Shown: in pieces, positions 48,701 to 57,526 of the stretch
Layout: the number at the start of each line of letters is the position of its first letter
How positions within the stretch are numbered: position 1 is the stretch's first letter
From: Ostrinia nubilalis
Lineage: Eukaryota; Arthropoda; Insecta; Lepidoptera; Crambidae
Length of the DNA stretch: 64,000 nucleotides
Assembly: GCF_963855985.1 (NCBI RefSeq)
Contig: NC_087108.1
Location: 10,372,001-10,436,000, forward strand
Direction: 5' to 3'
Translations under genes and position numbers: made by a program
The notes under the pieces: generated by a model
Told to the model about the DNA's origin: nothing
What the model saw: only the letters and a program-made list of their open reading frames with translations
Databases searched by the model: none

Positions 48701-51700
48701 CATTGCACCCGGTGATGGAAAGAGAGTTCACGGCCGTGAATCCCCTTCCGAATGGCTGGTGCTCTCTGACGATCTGCATGCGGCCGTCGTTTAGTGCTGC
48801 TATGTCGTTCCGAGGTGTTGAGCAATGGAGGTTTGCAGCTATTTGTCCTTTATGGTATCCTAGTAAGACCTGAAGAAGAAATAATAATAAGAACTTACAT
48901 TTCAGGAGACCGTAAGATTAATCTTAAAAAGTCGCAAAGTAAAAAGCGCTTTTACAGTCATTTCATGGTCATATCGCAAGAGAAAGTCGCTAAACTTAAC
49001 ATCGACACTATTTCTACCGAAATTATGATCCACAGAATTACCTTGGTTATGGCAGAAATTCCAGAAGCTGCTTCAGCGTATCCAATGTTAGACATCACAC
49101 TTCCAACCAGCAATGGATCCGATCGGTCTTTACAAAAAACGTCGCCGATTGCTTCTAGTTCAGATTTATCTGCCTCGGACGTAGCTAAAACAAATTTATC
49201 GTTTGTTTTAGCCAAAAAAATAAGTACCTAAATGAAGGATTTGAACTACACTCCTCAAACTTATAAAACGAGTTGAGGAGGTATTGCAGAATAAAATTAT
49301 ATTTTTTAAAGATTTCAATTCATTTATTTTAACTTGGAAACTGTCGCCCGTATTCACAAACGATGCTTGCTTAAGTGAAGCAGAAAATTGTACTCACAGT
49401 GCTGAATAGAGCTCTGTGATTAGTTCGTGTGTCACCCTGTGCGCCCACGCGCACTGTGAGACCTCATAGTAATTTGTGTATTTCGTTAGAATACGGATTA
49501 TCTATTGGTATGTAATAAATTGTAAAATTAGTTATTACCCGATCCAACACCCTCAACATATTCTACAGCCTGAGGCACTATTCCAGCTTCATCGTAGAAT
49601 TTATTCAAAAAGTTCCTTACAATTCGTGGCTCTCTGTAGAAACCGAATCGAGGGTCTTTTTGATTGCCTAACGACAAAAATTCACTTTTTACGTGCGTGA
49701 TCTCTGCGTAAATTCTGAAAAATTTATTATGTTTTTAAAACTGCTGCACAAAAATTAATTAGCAATGAATCAACATAAACATAAAAAAGTAAATAAATGC
49801 TAACCTAAGTGCATCTTTTTCTTTCTGTAAGAATAACACGTTAATGGCTTCGGACTTCGCGCACCCATCAGCATTTTGATCGAAGGACTTAGTTTTGCCG
49901 TCCATGCAAATCTTTATAGTTCTGTAAATAAAAAAATACTTTATACAAAAGTTCCAATGCCAAATTAATAATTTAATCTTCTTATTCGTTTCGCTCTTGG
50001 CAGAGCGGTTGTGGTCAATAATTTAATACCATACTTGGTTAAATTATACGGATTATATTGAAGAAAATTCGGTAATTCCATTGAATCATCATCATCATCA
50101 TCATTTCAGCCACAGGACGTCCACTGCTGAACATAGGCCTCCCCCAATAACGTCCATTATGAATAGAGGTAGGTAAAAGTGCTTTATAAAAGTCTATAAT
50201 ATTTGCAAAATTAAATGAGTTTTATGAGAGTTCTTTATGAGTTTTAATAGCTGTTTAGTAAGATGTTCATCAGACAGACTAAGCACCAGTGTGCCTTGTC
50301 TAATTTTAATATTTTACCAGGAACGTACCTTCCATAATGCACCATAGACTGTGGATGCAACGTCAAGTTACCGCCTCCTACAATGGCAGCATCGCATTCC
50401 CCTCGAACTATGGCCTTGTATGCCTGTTCTAAGGCCACGGTGGAGCTGCAGCAAGCTTGGTCGATCGCCGTAGATGGGCCTTTAGCGTTCAGCCAGTAAG
50501 AGATACGGTTCGCAAACATGGCTTTGCTACATCTGTAAGAAAATAATGATTTACAGATCTCGAAAGCCTTTACTTTGCACAGAACTGCTTGAACATTATT
50601 AGAAATAGAGATGCAGAATGCAACTCGGCAGTCACTGCCTACTAAATCTCCTTTTGAACTTTACCAGTATTGCATAAGTTGATTTTTAATAGTTCAAATT
50701 GTGATTAATTAGTAGATCCTTCTCTCTTCTAATTGCATTGCCCGACAGGGTCCATAATGATCTATTTAGCTTTAAGCCTTATCTATCTTTCTCCCATGTT
50801 ACATTATGGTGATGCAAATAAATATCTATCTAGCTACCACTGAACGTTTATTGAAATCACCCCTGGATATTACGTCATTTATGACAGTTTGATCGTAATA
50901 TTCAACAGCTTGAATTTCCATTTGTTCCATTACATACCCAACTATGCCAAATCCTGTTCTAGAGGTGGCAACGTAGAAGGATGCCTTTTCGGTTTCAGAG
51001 AAACATGTCCCAACGTAGACTCCAACTTTTTTCCCAGAGAGGTGCTCTGGATTCAAGCCTATAAAGGAAATAAATTCTTACTGTTGTCCTGATTTTTTTT
51101 CAATGAAAAACAGACAGACAGATGACATTTTACACACGATATTATACAGGGTGTCCCAGAATGGGTGAATCAAACTGCTAGGGGAGGTAGCTCTACTAAT
51201 GTAGGTACTACTATCCCTAAAAAATATGAAAAAAAAAATAAAGCGCATAAGAACACAATTTTTTTTAAACTGAAAATAAATCAGCTATTGCTGTGTTTGG
51301 AGTTTATTTGTACTTTTTTCTTACTAATATTAATTGTACATGATCGCTTCGTATAACTGTAAACAAACTTTTAAAATAATGACTAGATTTCGAGTTTAGA
51401 GCACTTTATTTAAAAAAAATCCGAACTCATAATTTTTTTTTCATATTTTTAGGGATAGTACATTAGCAGAGCTACCTTCCCTAGCAGTTTGATTCACCCA
51501 TTCTGGGACACCCTGTATGTAATTTGGTGATAGTTACCAGCATCGTAAATGGCTTGGAACGTCTGCTCCATCATTTTCCTCGACATGAAGTCCATGTTAC
51601 TGGCAAGCCTGAAGTGCACTCCAAAGAACTGAGCATCGAAACGACCCAGCTGAGGCACGTCGCCCGTGTACCGGGATACCTCCGGGTGATTGAATGTCCA

Positions 51701-53930
51701 GCGCTTGCTTCCAGAGGTTATGGGATTTTTCTGAAGGGATACGATTCAATTATGAAGTCTTTTATCAACATTTATGAGAAATAGCTGTCTATTCTGTATT
51801 TTTATCCCATTTAGTGACATAATATAATGTTTTCAGTATCACGAAACTTGTCCATTGTGAAAAGATCAACAGTTTCAATCTAAAGGTCAGTAAGAATATA
51901 GCCAACCTATAAAGATGTCATCTATACCTACTTATAATAAATCTGTAGAGAGGTCAATTCTGTACATGAAATATAATATTTTCAAAATAACTATCAGGGG
52001 GTGATTAGTGATCGATACTGATGCCAAAAATGCAATCAGTAAATTTTTTTTCTGTCTGTCTGTCTGTATGTGCCTTATAGAAACAGAAACTACTCGACGG
52101 ATTTTAACAAAACTTGGTACAATTATTCTTCATACTCCTGGGCAGGTCATAGTATACTTAAGAATTCCCACGGGAACGGGAATTAGCGGGAAAATCCTTT
52201 TGTATGAAAAATCTAAACCGTTTAAGTTAGACGCTTGAAATTTGGCATGCAGGTACCTTAGTAAACTTAAAGCTTAGTTACAACAGGATATTGCAAAATT
52301 CCCACGGGAACGGGAGTTAGCGGGAAAAAACATTTGTATGAAAAAATCTGAACCGCGTAAGATAAATGAAGGGGGTAAAACGGGATCCACGCGTACGAAG
52401 TCGCGGGCGGCCGCTAGTATTCAATACAGTATACAGGGTGTTGATTTTAATACTCGCCATATTTATTTAGGTGATCTAGGTATCCACAAAAAAAATTACA
52501 AACTGAAGTGGAATTTTTAGCAAATATTTTCCGTGTGACATCAACTGTACTGCTCTCCATACTGCAATGCGTTTAGTAGCATGTCGGATAGCCTAGTGAA
52601 GGAAGCCACGTAAAGTGGGTAGTGTAAATATGTACTTATTTTTCTTTGAATAACTTATATTAAGTTAAAATTCGTTTTAAAATTTTTTTCGAAGTAAATT
52701 TTTTACTGATTCGGGATCAGAATAAGCTACCCTAAATATGGCAAGAATTGAAATCAACACTGGGGAGTCCGGGAGAGTTTACCCGCCTTCCACTAAAATG
52801 CTCATAAATATTTCTATACTTACAAATCGCTATTTTTTATTAATTGTATCTTAAGCTACATTATTTAGCTATATTTTCTTCTAAGAAACTTTAACACATC
52901 ATTATTAGTTTAAGAGTAATTAACAATTTTAACCAAAGTGATATTTGGCTAATATCTCCCGCCTGGGTGGGAGACTTGACCCCCCAAGTTTAAAAAGCCT
53001 TTAGCCGGGTTTAAAAATAAGCAAAATAATCACTACAAATTATAATTCTATAAAGAAATTTAATCTTCTTGAATGAAAATGTGTAACAATTTAATTCTTT
53101 GAGGTTTTTAAAAAAATCAGCATCGTTTTTTCTATTAAAACTGGTTGATCTGGATAAACTGGTTTCTACTGGGGCAACACCTCTAAAATTTTCCTTTATC
53201 AATGTTACATACCTATAGCATTTCTTATTACTGAAAGATCTAAATTGATCCTGTTTCTAGATGTTCCTTTTTATATTTGAAAGGCATTTTGGATGATTAT
53301 CTGCAATAAAAGTACCAGATTACCCTGGGTAAAGTCTCCTCCCGATGCCAGGCTAATGTCTCCCACCCCAGGCCAAGCTGTTCATTATTACATTTTTTTA
53401 AAAACTATAACACTTAAGTAAAAAATGTCTACTGTAAATGGAACTAGGGTAATTACATTTACGATGTATATAAATGACATGTTGGTATGTATTCATAGTA
53501 AACAACTGAAATCAAATATCGAAAATTGAAAAAAGTTATATAGTTAGTTAGTTAGTTTCCGGGCTCGAAATTGTGTTATCACTTGTCACTCCTAAACCAA
53601 ACTGCCAATCGCATCGGCAATGCGTGAGCGAGGTGGGACGCGCCTATGGAGTCTAAGAAGTGTGGCTACGTCGCAATATTTAAGTAGTTCCACAAAAATT
53701 CTATGAGCAGTGGCTATTGTCTCCCACCTGCTAAACTCTCCCGGACTCCCCCTACTATTCCGCATGTTTTAGTTAAGTGCTACTTTGGATCTTACCTTGT
53801 TGTAAAGAGTTTCTGATAGCTCCTTTACATTATTAGCCCGTGGATAAAGTCCTGACATCCCGGATATCACGACTCTTTCCCCGTCCATCTTGTACTCAAA
53901 TTTACCGTTTTGTTCTTTTGCCACTACCAT
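28492..53930 (-). CDS. Fatty acid synthase-like protein, complete, 39 exons, 2,340 aa
   Basis: A multidomain protein with animal FAS architecture. Exons (5' to 3', plus-strand coordinates): 53796-53930, 51538-51730, 50938-51058, 50329-50532, 49805-49921, 49539-49714, 49042-49184, 48666-48869, 48026-48212, 47446-47608, 46233-46402, 45690-45841, 45177-45360, 44949-45097, 44690-44874, 44501-44620, 44302-44411, 43340-43530, 42989-43146, 42567-42824, 42364-42481, 41989-42243, 41382-41906, 40982-41137, 40676-40785, 40320-40470, 38654-38825, 38251-38363, 37921-38076, 34015-34187, 33552-33701, 33095-33295, 32617-32725, 31915-32068, 31128-31278, 30610-30757, 30138-30314, 29474-29576, 28492-29072. They sum to 7,023 nt with continuous phase. 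The start ATG follows a TATA/initiator promoter and precedes ERVVISGMSGLYPRA, the usual KS beginning. Most active sites are altered; AT and the ER glycine motif are kept. Introns are dense with transposons. Real gene: certain. Lack of synthase activity: inferred. A role like the lepidopteran p260/p270 FAS-like proteins is a guess from memory. Confidence 0.9.
30390..30525. mobile_element. MITE, CCCGTATTCACAAAC family, copy 2
   Basis: Ends GCCCTTATTCACAAAC and GTTTGTGAATACGCCC; same core as 19872-20020. Lies in the intron between FAS-like exons 36 and 37. Confidence 0.65.
30816..30900 (-). mobile_element. tRNA-derived SINE fragment
   Basis: The minus strand has an A-box-like TAGCCCAGTGGTG and a B box GGTTCGAACCC at Pol III spacing. 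No complete tRNA fold. Related to the copy at 59945-60050. Confidence 0.5.
30919..31085 (+). mobile_element. LINE 3' end, GAACGAA-tail type
   Basis: Contains CCACTAGGTGGACCGACGAT and GGAGGCCTTTGTCCAGCAGT, ending GGCTGAAAAGAACGAAG. Sits 40 nt from the ACP exon donor of the FAS-like gene (31122-31127), in opposite orientation to the gene. Confidence 0.65.
31128..31278 (-). other. ACP-like exon without phosphopantetheine serine
   Basis: Exon 35. DIGVGQEKA replaces DLGVDSLMA, so residue 1975 is Gln instead of Ser. The rest (FKDEYHLCLSEDDIP) matches the ACP helices. The protein cannot carry a growing chain on its own ACP. Confidence 0.75.
31748..31902. mobile_element. Palindromic MITE, CTTCAACCAC family, copy 1
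   Basis: GCTTCAACCACGCCAACGCG pairs with CGCGTTGGTGTGGTTGAAGC; the core has TGACAGGTCGCGCGACC arms. It ends about 7 nt before the donor of exon 34 (31909-31914). Second copy at 44139-44268. Confidence 0.75.
31915..33701 (-). other. Ketoreductase (KR) remnant exons
   Basis: Exons 31-34. The Rossmann motif GGLGGFG is replaced by CDDEFHG, although flanking LQLADRLIQHGAKKLVVHLP matches KR. The segment that should contain the catalytic Tyr-Asn is short and reads FGNQICVSRKQ, without it. Reduction by this domain is not expected. The plus-strand paralogue has the same features. Confidence 0.75.
33360..33525. repeat. GTGCTGAGAAGAAG repeat family, copy
   Basis: TTACACGTCCCAACCCTACC...GGGCCAGTGCTGAGAAGAAG is shared with 39690-39805, 43840-43960 and, more weakly, 31618-31730. 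Probably one LINE 3' end family. Confidence 0.5.
35029..35782. mobile_element. TIR element inserted beside the LINE
   Basis: TAGCCTGACCAGGAACATAA at the left is inverted at the right (TTATGTTCCTGGTCAGGCTA). The flanks are similar AT-rich ATATAAATACATA sequence, consistent with insertion into the LINE 3' region. Non-coding. Confidence 0.65.
35827..36922 (-). mobile_element. Jockey/CR1-like LINE, reverse transcriptase, 5' truncated
   Basis: An uninterrupted frame of about 365 residues encodes the C-terminal two thirds of a non-LTR reverse transcriptase. It begins within KAFDRVDHDIL, has GIPQGSHLGPLFYNVYV, then the catalytic YADD box (LMYADDKKIF) and the thumb region. The endonuclease and the RT N-terminus are absent because a different repeat joins at about 36930. 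It lies in the intron between FAS-like exons 29 and 30, on the same strand as the gene. The open frame suggests recent arrival. Confidence 0.85.
36945..37170. mobile_element. Non-LTR-like repeat segment
   Basis: GCCGTGTGGTGACGGCAGAG...CACCAACCCCTACTCTTCC matches the reverse complement of 45960-46140. Its GGCTTATAGTCCAGCAGTGG...GCTGTTGATGAT 3' end lies at 37840-37911. Confidence 0.6.
37735..37911 (+). mobile_element. LINE 3' end abutting the exon 29 donor
   Basis: Ends TGTAAAGGGCTGTTGATGAT; the tail stops about 4 nt before the donor (ACTTAC on plus, 37915-37920) of the FAS-like exon 37921-38076. Confidence 0.65.
38440..38629. mobile_element. Palindromic MITE beside exon 27 donor
   Basis: CTAAAGTCCGGTCGC and GCGACCGGACTTTAG ends, inner arms TTCGTCCAATGAC / GTCATTGGACGAA. 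It fills most of the 290 nt intron between FAS-like exons 27 and 28, ending 18 nt from the donor. Confidence 0.75.
39076..39212 (+). mobile_element. Degenerate Helitron-like fragment
   Basis: AATGCGAAAGTTTGGATGTC start-like sequence and ACCGCGGGCAAAAGCTAG end. Shorter than the other copies. Confidence 0.45.
39405..40310 (+). mobile_element. RTE-like LINE 3' part with a nested insertion
   Basis: 39405-39625 encodes LINE sequence (LRDRITNEEIRKRTKV-like, matching 46904-47206 on the other strand). It is interrupted at GGGCAGGGCACATA and resumes near 40105 (CGCAGAACTGACGGCCGATG), running to a (GATG)n tail at 40310. The insert 39627-40100 starts with AAAGTCAAAAGTC repeats and belongs to the GTGCTGAGAAGAAG family. 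The tail ends 3 nt from the donor of FAS-like exon 26. Confidence 0.7.
41382..42824 (-). other. Central region (DH second half / pseudo-methyltransferase part)
   Basis: Exons 20-23, residues about 1021-1406. This is the least conserved part of animal FAS, and no catalytic motif is expected. Exon 23 (525 nt) is the largest internal exon; it ends ALA|GTGATG, and the next intronic codon is a stop, supporting the donor choice. TDCHTF and VVVTSYPP resemble the pseudo-methyltransferase and structural KR strands. Confidence 0.6.
43572..43836 (+). mobile_element. LINE 3' end with (GAAC)n tail
   Basis: ATCAAGTGGCAGTGGGCAGG through CAGCAGTGGACGTCTTTCGG to GAACGAACGAACGAACG. It appears inserted into a copy of the GTGCTGAGAAGAAG family, since that family resumes directly after the tail. 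It lies about 40 nt upstream of FAS-like exon 18. Confidence 0.7.
44139..44268. mobile_element. Palindromic MITE, CTTCAACCAC family, copy 2
   Basis: Shares CAACGCGTGCAGATCGC and GACAGGTCGCG arms with 31748-31902, with part of one arm deleted. It lies about 30 nt from the exon 17 donor. Confidence 0.65.
45878..46140 (-). mobile_element. Non-LTR-like repeat with ATGATG tail
   Basis: Starts (on plus) CATCATCATCATCAACAGCC and runs to CAGTCACCACACGGCACACG, inverted relative to 36945-37170. It lies 37 nt upstream of the AT nucleophile exon 45690-45841. Confidence 0.6.
46505..46775 (+). mobile_element. LINE 3' end, GAACGAAC-tail type
   Basis: Degenerate copy of the family at 43572-43836 (ATCAAGTGGCAGTGGGCGGG, GGCTGAAACGAACGAACGG). 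Confidence 0.6.
46869..47210 (-). mobile_element. RTE-like LINE 3' part with GATGAT tail
   Basis: The minus strand encodes FLRDRIINEEIRKRTKVAA, then KWQWAGHIVRR and RRPPTRWTDDLIKVAGRRW, ending EAYVQ and a GATGAT tail. These are C-terminal residues of an insect endonuclease/reverse transcriptase. Confidence 0.75.
47712..47880 (+). mobile_element. LINE coding fragment
   Basis: The plus strand reads NFGTLLDRSTLSLAISLRLG then NHPHRCRCG, a cysteine/histidine pattern I associate with insect LINE-type polyproteins. Lies in the intron between FAS-like exons 9 and 10. Confidence 0.45.
48260..48645. repeat. Dispersed repeat, copy 1
   Basis: GACTATTCCCACCTTTCG...AAAGCGGATGACAAGTGACA...TTAAAACCTATAAGAAAAGA is shared with 54665-54915. 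No coding content. Confidence 0.55.
49347..49490. mobile_element. MITE, CCCGTATTCACAAAC family, copy 3
   Basis: CGCCCGTATTCACAAACGAT start and GAGACCTCATAGTAATTTGT end; inverted relative to the copy at 19872. Lies about 50 nt from the donor of FAS-like exon 6. Confidence 0.65.
50086..50160 (-). mobile_element. LINE 3' end fragment with GATGAT tail
   Basis: CATCATCATCATCATTTCAG then CCACAGGACGTCCACTGCTG and GCCTCCCCCAATAACG, the inverted 3' end seen at 46869. Confidence 0.65.
51147..51515. mobile_element. Tc1/mariner-like MITE, TA duplication
   Basis: CAGGGTGTCCCAGAATGGGT...GCTAGGGGAGGTAGCTC arms of about 90 bp, flanked by TA on both sides. It ends 16 nt from the donor of FAS-like exon 2. 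Confidence 0.8.
51960..52417 (+). mobile_element. Helitron-like element
   Basis: Ends GTACGAAGTCGCGGGCGG then CCGCTAG followed by T. The interior holds two ACGGGAATTAGCGGGAAAA-type segments. A matching internal region lies inverted at 59526-59860. Confidence 0.6.
52762..53752. mobile_element. TIR element, GGGGAGTCCGGGAGAGTTTA ends
   Basis: The left end GGGGAGTCCGGGAGAGTTTA is inverted at the right (TAAACTCTCCCGGACTCCCC). The interior repeats CTCCC(G/A)CC motifs. Fills the first intron of the FAS-like gene. Confidence 0.7.
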
Positions 53931-54040
53931 TTTTAAAGTACATATATGCCTAACTTTACAAGTAGTACAAAAACACAACCTTTAAAAAAATGGTTCAATG
54001 ACGAGTTCTTTGACAATGAAACAATTAATTAAAATAAGGA

Positions 54041-54076
54041 ACTGAATTTCCGTGTCGACACACAAGTCTTTTTATA
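54041..54076 (-). promoter_or_regulatory. TATA box and arthropod initiator of the FAS-like gene
   Basis: On the minus strand TATAAAAA (54076-54069) is followed 33 nt later by the initiator TCAGTT (54045-54040), about 113 nt upstream of the ATG at 53930. The spacing is that of a regular insect core promoter and predicts transcription start near 54043. Confidence 0.55.
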
Positions 54077-55113
54077 CTCAACAGCCAAAATTTAGGGCAC
54101 AGCAAATAAAAAATCTGGAATTCAACAATTTATTTGCTAGAATACCTACATAGCACATTTCATGCTAGTTTTACAAAGCAGATCTTAAAGCTATTTAATC
54201 ATTACTGATATTTAATTAGACACTGGATGGATCGTGGGTTCGATTCCCGCCTTAGACATTTCCGATTTTTTCAAGTTATTAAGTATGGTGTTTCAATCAA
54301 AAATGGCGGCACGAACTTCACCGGGACAACGAGTTACCAAACCACAAAAAATCTGTTTCCATACTTACTTTTTCTTTTTCTACGGGACCATATTATTTCA
54401 AGTTGCCAGTAAGCACAATAGCCTATTTGAATTAAGAATACGGTCTACATAAATAATTCATTAATTCGTCGAATTTATTTTGACTTTATTGGAACTGAAT
54501 AGAATTACGTCTAATTTAATTATTTTTAAACTTATACGAGTATATATGCACATAAATCACAGTACATTAGGCGCACTTAGTGCCATAATTCAGTATTTGT
54601 ATTTAAAATGAGGTAGGAGTCATTCGCGTGGAGGCCACTACTGCGGTTCCGGCACAGTAACGGGACTATTCCCACCTCTCGTTCCCACCACTGCAACTCC
54701 TGTGTAGCCAGGATCTACAGCTTGACCGCCACAAAAACCCAACCAATGAAGGTCAAGTTTGTCCCGGGGGAAAGTTAAACTGTCATTGGACCCGCAACGA
54801 AATTAATCAGAAGAACATAGGAGGAGTTCGAAATTAAGGTTCGACTTCCCTCCATTGCAAAGCGGATGACAGGTGACAAACAAAGGTTTAAAACCTTTAA
54901 GAAAAGATTATGCACCACGGACAATAAATATCAATTAAGGGGGCCTATCTCCGGCACAGTAAGGCCTGAGCGTCCCGAATTAAGCCGAACGTCCTGCGCT
55001 AGAGTGTGGTCAGCCAGAGTCCTATTTTCTGGCTAGAGGCAGTGAGGCTCACCGCGGTCCCGGTCAATACCTATCTAGAAGAATGCGATGTTTTTGGCTT
55101 AGTTTAGGTATCA

Positions 55114-55690
55114 CTAGCGGCCGCCCGCGACTTCGTACGCGTGGATTTCGTTTTACCCCCCCTTCATCTATCTTACGCGGTTCAGATTTTTTCATAAAAT
55201 TTTTTTTCCCGCTAACTCCCGTTCCCGTGGGAATTTTGCAATATCCTGTTGTAACTAAGCTTTAAGTTTACTAAGGTACCTGAATGCCAAATTTCAAGCG
55301 TCTATCTTACGCGGTTTAGATTTTTTCATACAAATGTTTTTTCCCGCTAACTCCCGTTCCCGTGGGAATTTTACAATATCCTGTTGTAACTAAGCTTTAA
55401 GTTTACTAAGGTACCTGCATGCCAAATTTCAAGCGTCTAACTTAAGCGGTTTAGATTTTTCATACAAATGTTTTTTCCCGCTAACTCCCGTTCCCGTGAG
55501 AATTTTACAATATCCTGTTGTAACTAAACTTTACGTTTACTAAGGTTCCTGCATGCCAAATTTCAAGCGTCTAACTTAAGCGGTTTAGATTTTTCATATA
55601 AATGTTTTTTCCCGCTAACTCCCGTTCCCGTGAGAATTTTGCAATATCCTGTTGTAACTAAGCTTTAAGTTTACTAAGGTATCTGCATGA
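55114..55690 (-). mobile_element. Helitron-like element with 134 bp internal tandem repeats
   Basis: The plus strand begins CTAGCGGCCGCCCGCGACTT. Internally a unit with CCCGCTAACTCCCGTTCCCG and TAAGTTTACTAAGGTACCTG is repeated: starts at 55208, 55343, 55477 and 55611 (steps 135, 134, 134). Confidence 0.75.
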
Positions 55691-56283
55691 AAGGACATTG
55701 TCAGAAATCGCCTAAAAAACCGCCCAAAAACATTAACCCATCATAATTATTTTCTAATTTTTTTAATACATTAAGCACCCTTTCATTCTAATGGACACTT
55801 AAGCATTGAAAAATTAAATAAATAAGTCTTTTAACGTTTATTCTATAATACTATTACAACTTCCGGACGTTTTGGTGCGTGGCATGGTCTAAAACCTATC
55901 AAGTTCCATAATTTTTGCCGATAAAATCTGTACGAGGCATTACCGTACTTTATTGCTGGGAGTCCATGTATAGTGATGTTCCTGCGGCCATCATAGACAA
56001 TAAAATATCGATTTTGAAAATAAAATAAATCGATTAAACTGCTTTGAAGACTAGATTTGCGTTAAAAGCTAAAAAGATATTGACACAATTACAAGAAGCT
56101 ATCTAAAGTGTCCAACTGGTCGAAGGTCGTAAATAAAATAAAAATAATTAGGACCATAAACTGATATTCATGGTATCACAACTGTAAAAGTATCAGAATC
56201 CGATGTTGAATCCAATGCCAGTTGAAGTGAGAGAAACATATATCAACCTAGTATAGTTGCCAGTCTCTCATAATCTATGCCAA

Positions 56284-56470
56284 TGAGGGTTTTCGCGATT
56301 GAAAAATCCGCCAGATGGCAATACGTAGACGTGAGGTCCAAATGCTGCATGATTGGTTATTTTTGACAGGACATTGACAGATATGTCAAAATCCACCAAT
56401 CATGCAGCATTTGGACCTCGCGTCTACGTATTGCCATCTGGCGGATTTTTCAATCGCGAAAACCCTCATT
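56284..56470. mobile_element. Palindromic MITE, near-perfect hairpin
   Basis: Arms of about 75 bp: GAGGGTTTTCGCGATTGAAA...CGCCAGATGGCAATACG inverted at the right end. The arms are nearly identical, suggesting recent activity or conversion. Confidence 0.8.
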
Positions 56471-57526
56471 CATAGCACATGGTATTATAATAGACCAAAT
56501 GAACTTTTATAGATTGTGAAAGAGAAGATAAAGATTTTATTATTTTATTAAAATCTTGCCACGAGGTAGTTTTTCAGTAGAAACCAGGATTGGATAATCG
56601 CTACAGGCAAGTATCAGAACATTTTATAAATATTTTTAATCGATTATATCCTTGTGAATCGTTTTAATAAATTGTCATTTTACTTTTTCAATTAAAACTT
56701 TTTCAATCCCTAGTCTTGTCAAACTGTCATAATGTCAACAAATTATAAATGTCACGTCAGTTGAATCAATTTCAGTCTTCTGTGCGTTTATTGTATTTTT
56801 ATTTCAATGAAATAGTGCTAAAGGGTTAGTACTAAAAGTGAAAGCCTTTTTTCAGAAAGAAAACCAATGTGGTGTCCTTATTATTCATACTGTTTGAAAG
56901 TTACAAGTCAGTGATACAGAGTTGCCGCCATTATAACTCCGTGGTGATACCATACCAAAGAAGAAGTTTTCCTAAAAACTTGTGTTATTTTTATATGTGA
57001 TCAAATAAAAAGGATTAATTCTACTGCTCAAATGGAATAACTTATCCCAAGAGACCGAATATAAAAAAAAAACCTCTCCATAGAAATTATCACCATCACG
57101 AGGATGTGAATTTTTTTGAGAATTTGATATTGGTCCTGTAAGAAAAGTAGTTGTATTTCAGTAGTAGAATCAACCCTTCTTGTTTCATCAGCAAGAGTAA
57201 CTATAAAAACGCCCTGTAGGTAGGTATTATTAAGCTGAAGAGTTTGTTTAGTGTCAAAGACTGTCACACAGTGTAACTTAAATTGGCATATTATGATAAT
57301 GAACATAAAAACTTAAATAAATATTTATGTTAATATTTTTTTTATTTATTTATTTTCCCAAAGCTTCACAGTGACAGCTGAAACAGCAATACTGTTGTAA
57401 AACTAAACTTAGAACAAACTGTTACAAATATTTTACAAATTAAAATAAAACCGCATGTTGCTTTACTTTCTCGTATAGGTAATAAATGTAATTAATGGCT
57501 AGATTATTAATGTTACTTTGTTACCC

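Larger units (their letters stand above)
48666..53930 (-). other. Beta-ketoacyl synthase (KS) domain exons; catalytic His residues lost
   Basis: Exons 1-8, residues 1-431. The nucleophile region reads DQACCSS (Cys177), where FAS has DTACSSS, so the cysteine is kept. The first histidine motif (YVEAHGTGT in FAS) reads YVEGVGSAT: valine at 313. The second (SNMGHSEPASG) reads SNIGYAEAASG: tyrosine at 351. A KS with Cys but neither histidine should not carry out condensation. Confidence 0.8.
53931..57526. other. Upstream flank of the FAS-like gene: promoter and repeats
   Basis: Apart from the promoter at 54041-54076 it holds a B-box-bearing SINE scrap (54223-54262, GTGGGTTCGATTCCCGC), a dispersed repeat (54665-54915), a Helitron with internal tandem repeats (55114-55690) and a palindromic MITE (56284-56470). 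The remainder has no recognisable gene. Confidence 0.5.
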
